A stretch of DNA of 64,000 bases from Rhexocercosporidium sp. MPI-PUGE-AT-0058 (lineage: Eukaryota; Ascomycota; Leotiomycetes; Helotiales): assembly GCA_020746875.1 (NCBI GenBank), contig JAGTJL010000008.1:620001-684000 (forward strand). The letters are read 5' to 3'. Numbering within the stretch: position 1 is the stretch's first letter; each line of letters begins with the position of its first letter. Positions 48,775-61,088 of the stretch are shown here, in pieces. The notes under the pieces are model-generated. The model ran no database searches. It saw only the letters and a list, made by a program, of their open reading frames with translations, and was not told the origin of the DNA. The position numbers were made by a program, and so were the translations under genes.

Positions 48775-50593
48775 TCACCATATTATGTCTCTCTCCCCCG
48801 CCACGAACCTCCTCCCATCTTCCCCATTCACGGCTTGTAAGAACCGCATATTCCCTACTCGTTTGTACAAATCAAAACAAGTCTTAACAGACGTTACCCT
48901 CCTACTTTCAGGTGGTAAGTACAAATGTTTCTCTTCCTCAAAACTCTCACACCACTCATCTCTCCCTGGAACTCCACATCCATATCCACATTCGAACCCC
49001 TCTTCTCCTTCCCTCCCCTCCTCAATCCCAACCACCACCCTCGCAACTTTGCAGATAAACCCCGCATCCCAAATCCCCTCCCGTCTCGGCATACTCTCCA
49101 AGATCCCAATCGCCCTAACCCTCAAATCCAAGCTCCGACACTTCAACACAACAAAATACAAACTCCTTATCAGAATGGAGGTCGTGACGAACGTCGGTCT
49201 CACACTCTTCGATGACGGCCCACCAGCATGCAACGTCTCCGCCAGTCGCAACGCTTCTTCGAAGTCAGGGATGAAGGCATCGTATGCGGTTTCCGGGCCA
49301 AAACAGCAGTTCAAGGAGATGGATGCGCAGATTACGCGGAGGGAGAGCGCGGTGATGGCGAGGAGGGCGCCGGGGTCGGGGTCGAGGGATTGCTGGGAGG
49401 TATGTTTGAGGCCTTGGAAGGCGCGCAGCCATTGCTGGAGAAGTGTTTGGAAGGCTTGGAAGCGGGCTAGTTGGGAGGGTGTTGGTGTGAGTCCTACATT
49501 TCCATTTGCGTCTGTGTTTACCTCTGGATTTGGGGTGGTTCCTCCGTTCAGTAAGGCCCAGCGCCGTTCATTGCAGGACGTCACGAGCCATCCGATACCA
49601 CGGAGGAGTAGATCCAGGTATTTCCTCGCGGAAGTCAGACTCTCAAAAGTGTCAACGGGCATTTGATCGAAGATGGCCATGACGGCTGACTCGACGAGTG
49701 GATGCATGTCGAGCACGGTAGTATCATAGAAGCCCGTTATATCACTGTCTAACTGTGCGAGTATCGAGAGCACCTCATCTTCTAGGAAACCCGGGAGGGC
49801 TTGTCGCTCGGCAGTGGAGATGCTTCTATGATTCTGACTGCAGAATTCGTTGAGCATCTTGATACCACTCTGGATATGCGCTACTGCAATTGCTGAAGAG
49901 CCGTGGATGCATTCGAAGCAGATGGAGAGGAGGCAGGAGATCAGTAGAACGCGCGTGTCGACTGGGTTTTCGGAACAGGCCTCGCGTGTCAGTCGGAGGG
50001 CTTTGCCGTATTGTTGGAGGGCAAAGCGGTAGTGGATGTTTTGATGGAGTTTGTTGTGTGCTTCGTGGGGGTAGGAGTCGCCGTCTAGTGCTTTGTGGAG
50101 GGCACCTAGGGCGATGACGCTGTGTTTTATAGGGAGGGTCTGCTCAGTGGCTTGAAGGATGATGCGGTTCCAGAGAGCTGTATCCAGGTATTCTGCTAGT
50201 ATTGGGGCGGTTGTTTGACGGAAGATGTTGAGATATTGGCCTTCTTGGCTGGTGAGAGGGTTTGCTGGCTTGGGCTCTAATGCTATTCTCATGGGTGAAC
50301 TGGCCGGAGCTTCTCCTTTCGGTAGGATGGGGAAGACATTTCTCGTGCCATCTTTGCCATGATTTACCACGTATCCAGCACAATGGATATGCAAGTCCGT
50401 GCAACGATGGCAAAATGGCTTGGTCTCGTCACATTTCACTCGACGTAGTCTGCTTAGTTAGCAGAGCACTGTCAAGTCGATTGGATGTATCAAAAGGGCC
50501 ATACTTGCAAGTCCTGCATCCACCTCGGGACTTTTTTCTCGGCGGTGCAGGTTGTGGCGGTTGCATTGGAGGCGTTTTTGAGATGGCGACCAT
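48775..50593 (-). CDS. Zn2Cys6 (fungal C6) transcription factor
   Basis: Nuclear DNA-binding regulator. Exons 50593-50505 and 50449-48775 give 587 aa in frame. The binuclear cluster is made by the splice: Cys26, 29, 36, 43, 46 and 53 (CRTCKLRRVKCDETKPFCHRC), with the basic RRVKC stretch, after a Pro-rich start. The intron sits right after CRTCK, where C6 genes often carry one. The body contains the fungal transcription-factor regulatory region (ALGALHKA, with IALEPKPANPL and FECIHGSSAIAVAHIQSGIKML), typical of the aflatoxin-regulator-like or DUF3468 set. The last ~90 residues are unusual in composition, so a missed C-terminal intron is possible. It is convergent with the P450. Control of the P450 is plausible but unproven, since they share no promoter. 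Confidence 0.9.
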
Positions 50594-53500
50594 GATTTGC
50601 TTATCTAGAAATAAGACAGAATGTAGATGTTAGACAGGGTCGAGAGGCGGCCCGTCGCGTTGAGCTTTATTCTCAGGCACCAGATCTAGATATCAGGCAA
50701 GGCTGATTGTGTTACATATATGGGCTTCCTCCTCAATTGTCTCACAGACTCAAGAACGGCTTGAAGCTTTCCGGCAAATCTTTACCGTATCCTTCTTCAT
50801 GTCCGCTTGAGGCACATGTAGACCTTACCTTTTGGACTGATTCTTGCAATCTTTGGCTCCTTCAAGTACTCAAGGAACTCTGGCCACGATCAAGTGCATC
50901 CAGTTCATTTTGCTGAATGCCTCGCCTAGTGTTGGGGGCCCAAAAGAGATACTAGCGGCGGCGAACTAGGGCGTCAGCCGGATTGTGATTGGCAGGGATC
51001 GCGATTCGTTGATAAGCGGTTGGATAGGAGTGCATCTGACGTAAAGAGGTTCTCGATGAGGCTGAAGGAAGCCGAAAGAAGCAGAAGAATCCGATCCTTG
51101 TACGCCTTACGGTGGTATTCGAACTATTTTTGAATCTCCAAGGGTCTTGGGGGTTTGGGTGCAGGGAATAGTTATGTCATATGACAACAGTTAAAGTATT
51201 GTAGGGGCTTGGAAGAGTCAGCAAGAACGAAGTACTAAGTACTTACTTTGTTCGCGTCGGCTGCCATTTTTCATCACTCTTTTCACATTTATATCGTAAA
51301 TCATATCCTCCGTATTTCTCTTCTTCTCTTCATCTACAATTCTTTTTCGTATCTATACTTGGAAATTGATTGATAGGTTTGGACTTCATGCCAATTTCAC
51401 CAAACCAAATATTGCCAAGAAGGAGATCTCGAAGGAGCTTGGTATGTACGTACGATGCAGCCACATCGAAACAAGGAAGAGAATAGCCGGGCTTGTGAAC
51501 AGCGACAGCATTAGACTCAGCGGCAGGAGCACATCACAAACTTGCTTGAAGAGTGAGAACCCTCCAAGGTATTCCTTCCCTTCTCAATCTCAACCAAGTC
51601 AGCTAGCAACCAAACCCGCCCTGTGTTCAAGTGGAGTGGACTCGCGAGGTGCATCGATATCTCGAACATCACCGGACTTTCATATACTCGAACAGTCAGC
51701 GTTTTCATTGGTATAGTAACGGAAACAAGAATCTAACTCGCAGAACTTGAAGTTATATTCTACATCCCAGAGCATTGAAGTTGTCAGAACGTATCTGGAC
51801 TAATCACCTAGTGACTGAAGTGGAAACGATTCCCGATGTAGCTCCATCTTCAAACCGGCTGACTGGGAAAGTGACCCGGTCCATCTCGTGTACCTAAAAG
51901 GGGGATCGGTACTAGTACACAAAAAGCAAATCCCAAGAGCTGCCAGACATCTCAGATCAGATTGGGATATTAAGTCGGGGAATGAGACCTGGAAAATGGA
52001 GCCAAATCACCGCAAGAGTGTATCAATGTGTGGCATGGGAACATATTTCCGCTAATCTAGGGGTGCTTTCCTTTGGCTCCGTGGAAGGCTCTATATATAT
52101 GTTATGGCCCAAAAGAAAAAGTGTCAGTACATGGAGAAGCGAAGACAAGCGACAACTTGAGCTCGCGCAACGCCGAAAGCAACCCCAGAAATACCCGATT
52201 TCATCATCGGAAACGTACCCGAAAAGATTAGAACTAAACAACTCAGCCAAGTCTTCCCTTCCCGAGTGCGTTGGTGGCATTTTCCAACGGCGATCGGTGG
52301 CCAAGATACGTGAGAGAAGCTAGGAGGTTCCATATAAGCTTCTCGGAAAGAAATCCGTCAGGAAGTGTGGACTCGCCTCCTTTGATTCCTCAACCCCAAA
52401 CTTCGAAGAGCGTCTTCTAACGATAGCTGGAAAGTCAATACCGCGAATTGCGTATGCTCAAAGGAACAAAAGTTTAGACTTAGCTTCAGATTTTGCCGCT
52501 ATTCACGTCTGACGCAGCGGTACGTACAGTACACCTATAGAAACTTCGATCTCTCTCTACAATGAAGCGCAGCGCAGGACCCCGGCTTGTTAATATTATA
52601 AACCGCCTACCAAAAGCTTGTCAAGCACACCTACCTACTTCATAGTAACTAAACTAGTGAGAAAACTGATATAGTATCTGGTAGCTCTCTCTTTCTCTCT
52701 CTCTAGACCTATCCATACTCGACAACAATCTCAGCTACTTGTTCGCTTTCAACCCCACTTAACTCTATATCTGTCCACATGGCGGAACTATTCTCCATAA
52801 TGAGATCTAGTCCCTAGAAGACTTGACTTGACTTATTATCATCAGGACAAAAGTATCCATACATACATACCTACCTACCAAGGTACAGTAAGAGCAAGAC
52901 AATGAAGTGACTGACGATGAAGTAGAAGGGGAAGAAAAAAGAGATTTGTTGACTAACGGAGATATACGAATTTCCGCATGACCTACATTTTCTTTGAAAG
53001 GGTCTGAAATACACTGCAATGATGGGTGGCTGTATGCAAGAGTGAATGTAGGGCACGTTTCAGGGAAGGATGTACAGTACAAGCATCTGTAGCATACCAC
53101 GAATATTGTTTCCTGGTCTGCGTGCGGCTTTCCACTGCGCTCCTGGTAGGGTTCGTGTTAATCTTCGAGAGGGTTATTCTGTACCAGATATGGGAGGCGC
53201 TCGAGCACTTGATATTTCGCTGAACGGAAAAATGATTCCCACCTAGTTGATTCAGTTGTCTCTCAACTCTGACTACAGTAGGTAGATAGAAACAAAGGAA
53301 ATCCCCAATCCCTTCTTGCTTGCTTTCCTATGGACATTTCGACATTCCCTTCTGACGTTGTTCCCGTTTCGTTCATGGCATTCGCGCTCCTGACGTATCC
53401 TTTCAGCCCGTCCTATTCCGCCACGTCGTCTTTCATCCGAGTGTCTTTTCCTTCCCGTGCTCCCGTCCTTCCAACCAGCCGACCAACCAACCTTCCTATG

Positions 53501-53958
53501 CCTATGCCCACCATGCCATCCATCCATGTCTTTCTAATTGCGTTGTTGAATTCCATCCATCCTACCCCTAATTGATCCAGCCAGCTGTCTCTCAAGAATA
53601 TTTCTCACATTCACAACCATGCCATGCCATTTGGTTGACAATCGGCTCATCGTATGTCCATAGTCGATGTGCCCACACCAGAACTCTCTCGTTCCATACA
53701 CTTCACCTAGGTGATACAAATCCCAACCTGAACGCCTTGCTTTCTCGCAATATCTGGTGTGATGTGATTGTTGACCATGCCAATTCGAACCTCAAGAATC
53801 CATCGCAGGGGTTTCGAATTCCGAGTTTGTTGATATCAAAGAAAGCTTTTTGTATGCATCATATCTTGCCCAGACATCTTATGAGAGAGGATTGGAGTGT
53901 GTTCCGTTTTTGTCGATTCATTTACTTGGGTTTTGTTGAGACAGACCTGAGAAAGGGT
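50594..53958. other. 3.4-kb gene-poor interval
   Basis: Between the C6 factor start and the kinase stop. Frames of 60-115 codons exist (51366-51716, 51982-52323, 52807-53100), all without motif or convincing splice structure. Two copies of the GTACAGTAC motif lie at 52524-52532 and 53072-53080. A (CATA)/(CCTA) run is at about 52858-52880. No transposon signature was seen. Confidence 0.4.
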
Positions 53959-56652
53959 TTACGATGCAGCTGCCTTTTGGGCCTTTTCTTGTGCTCGAGC
54001 ACTGCGTGCCGAGCGCACGAGGGGCGACAGCTGGATCAGGTCGGCGCATTGTTTCATGAAGTCGTGCTGGTTTGTTTGTCAGCTAAGACCACACAAAGGG
54101 TAGCAAGGGATCACTTACTCGTAACAAATCATGAGCACTCGCTCGCTTTTCTGGGTCTACCTTCAGCGCAAAGTAGAGGAAGTCTTTGAATACGGGACTC
54201 AAAGCATGCTCATCCTTGATTGCTGGGGTACCGTTTGTGGCAATCAGGTAAAGTGCTCGGAGTGGCGATTCGGTCAGATACGGGGGTTCGCCTTCGATCA
54301 TCTCAATAGCCATGATACCCAGGGACCAGATGTCGACTTTGCGGCCATACTCTTTTCGTGTGACAACTTCGGGAGCCATCCAATAAGGTGTTCCAACCAT
54401 GGTAGTTCGCTTATTGTGCGCTTCGTTGATCTGGGCACAGAAACCAAAATCGGCTGGAAATCGTTAGTATGAAAGTCCCGGAATCGGGAAGAGTATGGCT
54501 TACTAAGTTTGATGTTCCCATCCATCGAGAGCAGAATGTTGTCTGACTTGATATCGCGATGAATGACGCCCTTGGAATGGAGGTGTTGAAGCCCCTTGAG
54601 TGTCTCTCGGCAAACAGCCGCGATCTGACCCTCGGACATAATGTTAAATGTGACGACATCGGTCAAGCTTCCACCCTCCATGAATTCCATTATCACCCAC
54701 AACTCGCCAGTCACAAGATAACTGTCAATGAAGTTGACAATATTTGGGTGTGAACTCTCCTTCATGACGATGATCTCGTTTATGATCAGATCCTTCTTCG
54801 GCTGTTGCTCCAGGTTCATTTGCTTGATGGCAACCAAGCGATTAGTTCCCCTCTCGTAACCGGTAAAGACACCGCCAGAGGCTCCTTGACCAATCTTTGT
54901 GAGATCCTTGTAGATCTCCCTTGGGTCACCCTCCGTACAGATTTGCTTCAGTCGCGCAACAATGTCGAAGCCAGTACTTTGGCGCGCACGATGTCTTGGC
55001 CGAGGACCCGGAGCAGCTCTGACTTGCTGACTAGGATGTGGTACACCATTGAGGTTTGGTGCTTGTTGAAACTGACCCTGGGCAGTTGGAGGAGTAGGCT
55101 GTTGTGTCTGCTGGCGTTTGCTTGGGGCACGAGAAAGCGAAGCTTGTTGTTGTTGTGCCTGGTGCATGGCGGCTTCTTGTTGTTGCGCCAATTGCTGAGT
55201 ATAAAGCGCCTGAGGAGACGCAACTTGAATTGGTGCCGCGTATGGAGAATTCCCGTTTACTCTTGAGTTTGATCTGGATCGAAGTTCTTCTGGAAGCATT
55301 GGAGACGAGTCGGGAGGCACATATGCCAATGCCGGCAGATCTTCGCTCTGTCGAGGCATTCCAATGCCGGAGTCCTTTCCGAGCATAGGTGGTGGTGGAG
55401 CTGCCCTTGTTGGGAATGCAACTGGTGGTCTAGGGGCTGGGCGAGTTGGGACCAGTCCGTTGGCATCCTTTGGTTGCGACGTGGGTGCTTGTCCTGGTCG
55501 TGGAACTGGAGGAGGTGATCTCGGATTTTCGAAGCTTGTCTCGTGATTCGAAGGAAACCGGGGGCTTGCCGGTGGGCTTGTCATTGCACCAGTCATCGAT
55601 CCATAATTCGGGGTATTCAGTAAAGTTGGGGAAAGAGGCGCTGGCGCCGAAGTGCCAACCCGTAGCTCTGGGACCCGGGCATTCTCGAATTTATCCCACA
55701 CCTCATCTCCTCCCTTATCAGCATTCTCCTTGTAGAAACCAACAATCTCCATAACCACTTCTGGGTTTTGCTCCTGTTCCTTCTTCGTAATACCGCTATC
55801 GTTGATCATACGTTGCCATTCCTTCGGAAGGCCCTGAATCTATCAGCCAACGAGCTATTCTGGCTGGACAACTAAACTTACCGTAAATTGCCCCGTCTGG
55901 TTATCATATCCGACGTGCGTGACATGTACTGGATTCTCTGGTGCCGATATCTTGACGCCACGAGGCGATCCAACTCCGATGCTGCTCATGAAGCCGGAAA
56001 ATGCAGATTTCTTCCTTATCATGCCCAGCTTGGGCTCCTTGCTCTCGTCCGAATATCGCTTGGGGCTAATCAATTGGTTCTCGCTCACGCGAGGGGGGGT
56101 CTTCTCGTTCATCCTGTCTCCTGCTGAAAAACTTGCAGACTGCCGTAGAGGCGGGCTCATCATCCGGGAGTCTGACACTGTGTGGGTGAGGGGTGGCGGG
56201 GGTGGACGGCGCAGAGAGTTCTGATAGCCCGACGCCTTCGTGGAATCGATGTGGTTTAGGATCCCAGAACCATCAAACGGCGCCCCAATCAGTTCGGACG
56301 ATGACTTCTGGCTCAGCGGACGCGTTCCTGTTGAATTGCCCTGTCCCCCGCCTTGACCCGGCGGCGCACCAAACTCTGAGCTCGCCAGGACTGGGGAGGG
56401 TCCAGAGATGGTTCGGTCGAGGGAGGAGTTTGAGGAAGCGTAGGCAGCGGGGTTTGGAGAGGTCGTCTTGCGAGAATGGCCGTAGGTAGGTTGTGATCTT
56501 GGGTAAGGCGCGGAGGGGGCACGCTGGAGGCTGCCCGAGCTGCGTTGACTTCGTATCGACTTCGTCTCGTTATTGCGGGCTTCGAGGGCAGCGAGAGTTC
56601 CCGGAGGAGGCTTCTTGGTGAGTCGTCGAGTCGAAGACTTTATTTCCTCCAT
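53959..56652 (-). CDS. PAK-family serine/threonine kinase (STE20-like) with CRIB domain
   Basis: Cdc42/Rac-activated kinase for polarity, MAPK signalling and hyphal growth. Exons 56652-55882, 55833-54504, 54453-54119 and 54066-53959 give 847 aa in frame. CRIB at about 235-265 ([24 protein letters not shown]) is interrupted by intron 1, which is why it is easily missed. A long Pro/Gln-rich linker follows. The kinase domain (about 565-820) has [10 protein letters not shown], Lys594 in VAIKQMN, HRD at about 682-684 (Asp684), DFG at 702-704 formed across the third exon junction, GTPYWMAPE (PAK activation segment) and [18 protein letters not shown]. The C-terminus is [19 protein letters not shown]. 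No N-terminal PH domain is seen, which favours STE20 over CLA4; I cannot separate them further. The CRIB splice and lack of PH are direct observations. Confidence 0.92.
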
Positions 56653-59600
56653 GATGTGACGTGACGGCGCCGGGTCGTCTCTCAGACCTCTCCGTTTGAG
56701 ATGCCGGGTTGGGTGAAGGGTTGGTGGTGGATGCAGGTGGGTGTGGTGCTGCGGTTGTGTCGTTCGGCCAATCAGATCGCGGAGCTCGAGCCTGGCGGCT
56801 GCAGAACACCGTCAAGTTTTGTTTCTGTGTATCAACCGCTAGACTTGGCCATAAATAAATAACGGCAGAAGTGTCGAGCGCAGGGTAGGGCAGGGCAGGG
56901 TAGGGCAGGGTAGGGAAAGGGAAGGGTGGCCTGTGGACGACGACCGTCTGCGCTGCGATGCGACGATGCAGCGTGGTGAAGGATTCAAAGTGGGTGGGGG
57001 CTGCTGGAGTTGGGAGTTGGAATTGGAACTGGAACTGGAGCTTGGAAGTCGTGAGAAGTATGTTGTATCGCGGGTATTGTCTGGAGGATGTAGCGTAGCG
57101 TAGGCGTAGTGTAGGCGTAGCTTGGTGGTAGAATTGGCAGAGACCCGAAGGAAGGAAAAAGGATTGGCAGAAGACACGGGGACAGGTATTGGAGCGGGAG
57201 AGGCAGAATAGAGTGGGAGAAAGGCAGAAGGCAGTGGTCGGAGGCGAGGGAGGTGCAGTGGTTGGTAGGTAGGGAGGTAGGTAGATAGATAGCTGGATTG
57301 TTGGAAGTACGGTACGGTACGGTAGCAGGTCCGAGAATATCAATTGGTGAGGTTGAGTTGGCCGGGTCAGATACTGTAGAGTCCGAGAGGAAAGCGAGAG
57401 CACGAGAGCAAGAGAGCCAGAGAGCCAGAGGTCGTGTCGTCAAGTCCCGGAGTGCTTTACTGTAGGTATTTCTCTGCACCGCACCGCCCTGCACTTCACT
57501 GCACCACACTGCACATACGGGAGTACAGCAACTGTCTGGCAACGGCGAGTAGCGACTCTGCTGGTTGGTGGTGACAAGAGACGAGAGACAAGACACAGGA
57601 CCAGACAAGAGCTGGCTGGACGGAAGCTTGCTGCTGGATGGTCGATTCCCTACAGGAATGTTTTGGCCCAGATCATCCATTGGCCAACGGAGCTGGGCTG
57701 TGTTGATATGGGATGGGATCGAGGGATGGGAATCTTCATTGGCTGTGCGCCAGCTCACGACCACTTTTTGGTGGAGGGGCAGGGACGGCATTGGATGCCC
57801 AGAAAAGCAAACGGAAGGAAGGGAGCTCCAGCCAGGCCAGGAAAGCAAGGCAGGGAAGGGCAGGGAGGGAGTCGGGGCAAGGTATGTATGTATATGTATG
57901 TAAGAAATCCAACCAGCAAGGAAATGAAAGAGGCAGGAGAAAGGACGGGAAGCAAAGGCAAGCAAGTCTCAGCTTGCGCTTGAAGTTGAGCGCGGGAAGG
58001 GGAGGTTGAAGGCTCTGTCTACTACCTCCGTACCAAGAGGCAAGATCAACATCAGGATAATAGCCCCAGCCTTCCCTCCCCTCCCCTCCTTTCTTATCCT
58101 TCCTTACCGTACTCTACAGCTTACTTACCGTGCCAGCTCGCAGCAGCTATGTAAAGATAAACGTCACCAGTCATCTCTTTCCTATCTCCCTGGATGAAGC
58201 TTCTCTTCCTCCATGCATAAACCTATTTTGACTTTTGTTTGCTGCAGGGAACTGATCTGATCCCCCCCGCCTGCAGTCTGTGTGGATGGTCCAAGAGAGA
58301 CAGGCAACAGGTATGGCTCCGGGATGCGACATGGTGGGTGATGGTCCAAATCCTCGACTTCCACGGAGTACAGTACTGTACTGTACAGGCGCCGTCGCTA
58401 TCTGAAATCGATGGATGTCTCAGCATCTGGCATCCACACATTCTATGTAGTAGGTACAGTACAGTGCAGTGCAGTGCAGTGCAGCGCAGTGCAGCGCAGT
58501 TCATGGCCCGGTGCCACCCCTTTCATTCCGTTTCTTCATCTTCCCCAGTCAGTACCTTATTTCTCGATCCCTTCCGTCTCTTGAGTTCCAGGATACAGTA
58601 CGCAGCGCTCCGTCCTCTCTGTGCGCTAGGCCCTACCGACCGAGACGGAGAGAGAAGAAAGAGAGAGAGAGAGAGAGAGGGCTGCAGACGGAGGACGGCG
58701 CGAGCAGACGAAAGACCTCTACTTCGACCCTCATGATGTGCAGACAGACGTTATGGCTTGCTGGCAAATGTCTATCTTCATGCAGCCTGCACCTCTTCGC
58801 CAATAGCAATAGGACCAGTGCCCTTACCGAGTCTGCCTTGACCTGGATTTTCTGCACCAAGGTCCATCGATCAGGTTGTGCTACCTCCCGACTCCACCAT
58901 TTTGAAAGCTTCTGCCGCGACTGCAATCTGGTCCTGATCTGATCCTTGATTCCATTCTTGATCTGGAAGCCTTTCGTTCCTCAATCAGCTGCAGTCATCT
59001 ATTTATCCTGCACCACCAAGTCCCATTGCGAATACCCGGATTTTATCTTTTTGCTGCTCCTCTCTGTCTTAAGGAACATCTTTGCTCCGACTCGGATCCT
59101 TTCCATAAGGCTCTGCGCTGTGCTGAACACAACATGGAGCAGCTAATCTAGCGGAATTGCATACAGGTACCTACATCAAATTCCACCACATCCGCCTGCA
59201 GCCTCTTGCCCTCGACAATTGCACTCGATGTCTACAGTTACGCAGTGGCACAACAAGTTCTACCTAGGTATGGCTCCGTGCCTTCCGTTCAAGCATCGAG
59301 CCCCCCCCGCCCCGAACAAGTCGGGAGAATTGCCGTAACTCATCAGATGAAGTCACAGCTTCGATTGACACGTTGCGTTGCGTTGGGAACCCACAACAAC
59401 CCTGTGCTTCGGAGAGCAAACGGGGTTGTTTGTACCCTCAATGTACCGACCCAAGATTTAAGGGACAACGCCTTGCTGTCTGCATCCGCATTTCAACGGC
59501 CAATGGGAGATGCTATTCGAATTGCCCCTGACGGAGATCCAAAAGAAGGTCTCAAAATTGCTTTTTAAGATACCAATCATCAAGTTATCAACTTATTTGT

Positions 59601-61088
59601 GCTTGAGGCTCCCCTCTCCCGTCTCGGACTTCATCGGCCACCGACTCGGCTTTCACACCCGAACGCTTGTCTAACACATCACGGCTTTCTAACCTAAGGC
59701 TAGACGGAGGAGAGGACTCAACGACTCTGCTCCTATCGGGCTAGATTTTGTATCACGTTACGAGGCAAACCGTACTGGACGTAATCACGGTCAAGAGTCT
59801 TGAGGCCATTGACTTTTCGTCCCCCTGCCGTTTGATGACAATCGCTTTCGGGACGGTATGTCAATGTAGAGAGGTTTGAATGGTATGTATCGGAGGCTTG
59901 GGCTGCAATGCATAGTCACCTCGCAGGTATGTGTAAGGTTCTTGTTGAGTAGACATCCGCTTTGCAGGAAACTCTAACTTTTCTCATGTCAATCTCATCC
60001 GTTTTCCACCACGAAACACCAATTTCGAAACTCTCAGCCTTAGACAGAAATAGTCTTCCTAGTTCAGCTTCAACCTCCCGGAACTTTCTAGTACACCTCC
60101 TAGGAACTACCTTGAAAATATCTGACTTCTTCTCCGGGTTTCATCCCAAGCCCTCACACCTTCAACACAAACCTCCCCGGGAAAGCTTTGAAGACTGTGT
60201 AGCAACACAACACAGATGAAGTCGTGAGTTCTTCCAGCCAGGAGAAGAAATGCGAGGATTCAGCCAAACCTCCGGACATCTCCCTCTTTACCTAGACGTC
60301 TTGAGAATATATCCAACTCAATACCTGCAAAATGATATCACATGACAAATTGTCACAATCAATCGATCAATTGCCCCACCCTCTTCGTTTGTGGCTTGAA
60401 CGATTGAATGTGGCACATCCATCAACGGACGACATGCCCCCCAAACAATTGAATCTGCTGGCAAGCAAACATAGTCTTGTGAACAAAGCGAAATACAATT
60501 GAATCGATTTAGGAGCAAATCAGAAAAGCATTCACTTTGTCCTTTCATGTCACTTCCATTCCATTTTCCTTTCCCTTGCTAGCACCCGCTGCCTGAGGAT
60601 TACGTGCATGCTCATTCGCTTAAATTCCACTCCACTTCGAAGCATCAGGGAGCTTCCACCCATTCTGTCCTGTCCTGTCCAAAAGGTGCTCCCTCTCCTG
60701 TCACCACGTCTCCCTACAAACATCTCCCAAACGGCGTCTTGCATGAGCCCTGCATCTTCCCCACGAGTTCAACTATCCTCATTCAACCTGCCTCTGTTTT
60801 GCCCTTAATGCAACTTTCCAGAAACTAGGACAAGTCCAATTCGGAATTCGTCTTCGTGGCCTCTAAATCGTCACTTCTGTTAACGGGGTAATTGGGTTTC
60901 GCAATTCACGCATCCATCCTCTGTCTCTCTGGTGAGTGGATATTCGTCCTGTCTCAGTATGCAATCCCTAGAGTCTGCGCCCTTTCTAACTTTTCAATTG
61001 CGCAGTTATCCCCAAGTCCTGAGTGTGCACGCTACCTCGAACATACTCATCCCCTCCTAATCGGACAGAGCAATTCGAATCAGCCAAC
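56653..61088. promoter_or_regulatory. 4.4-kb divergent region between STE20-like kinase and vigilin
   Basis: No gene called. On the kinase side it is C/T-rich on the minus strand and reads open for long stretches (for example 57403-56570, mostly low complexity Pro/Ser/Tyr), which fits a long 5' UTR. It includes GTACGG repeats near 57309-57325, AGAGCC repeats near 57412-57430, GTACTGTAC matches at 58368-58386 and 58454-58462, and a TGCAG minisatellite at 58463-58500. The frames on the plus strand are also low complexity. Confidence 0.45.
58454..58500. repeat. GTACAGT/GTGCAGT short tandem repeat
   Basis: Eight to nine copies of a 5-bp GTRCA-type unit (ACAGT, then GCAGT, then GCAGC). A preceding palindromic GTACTGTAC run is at 58368-58386. 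Intergenic. Confidence 0.8.

Noticed and set aside
48701..49666. 321-codon plus-strand frame under the C6 factor
   Set aside because: It lies antisense to the Zn2Cys6 coding exon and has no motif; an antisense shadow.
56570..57965. Long minus-strand Pro/Ser/Tyr-rich frames upstream of the kinase
   Set aside because: Low-complexity pyrimidine-rich leader with no domain; best read as a 5' flank.
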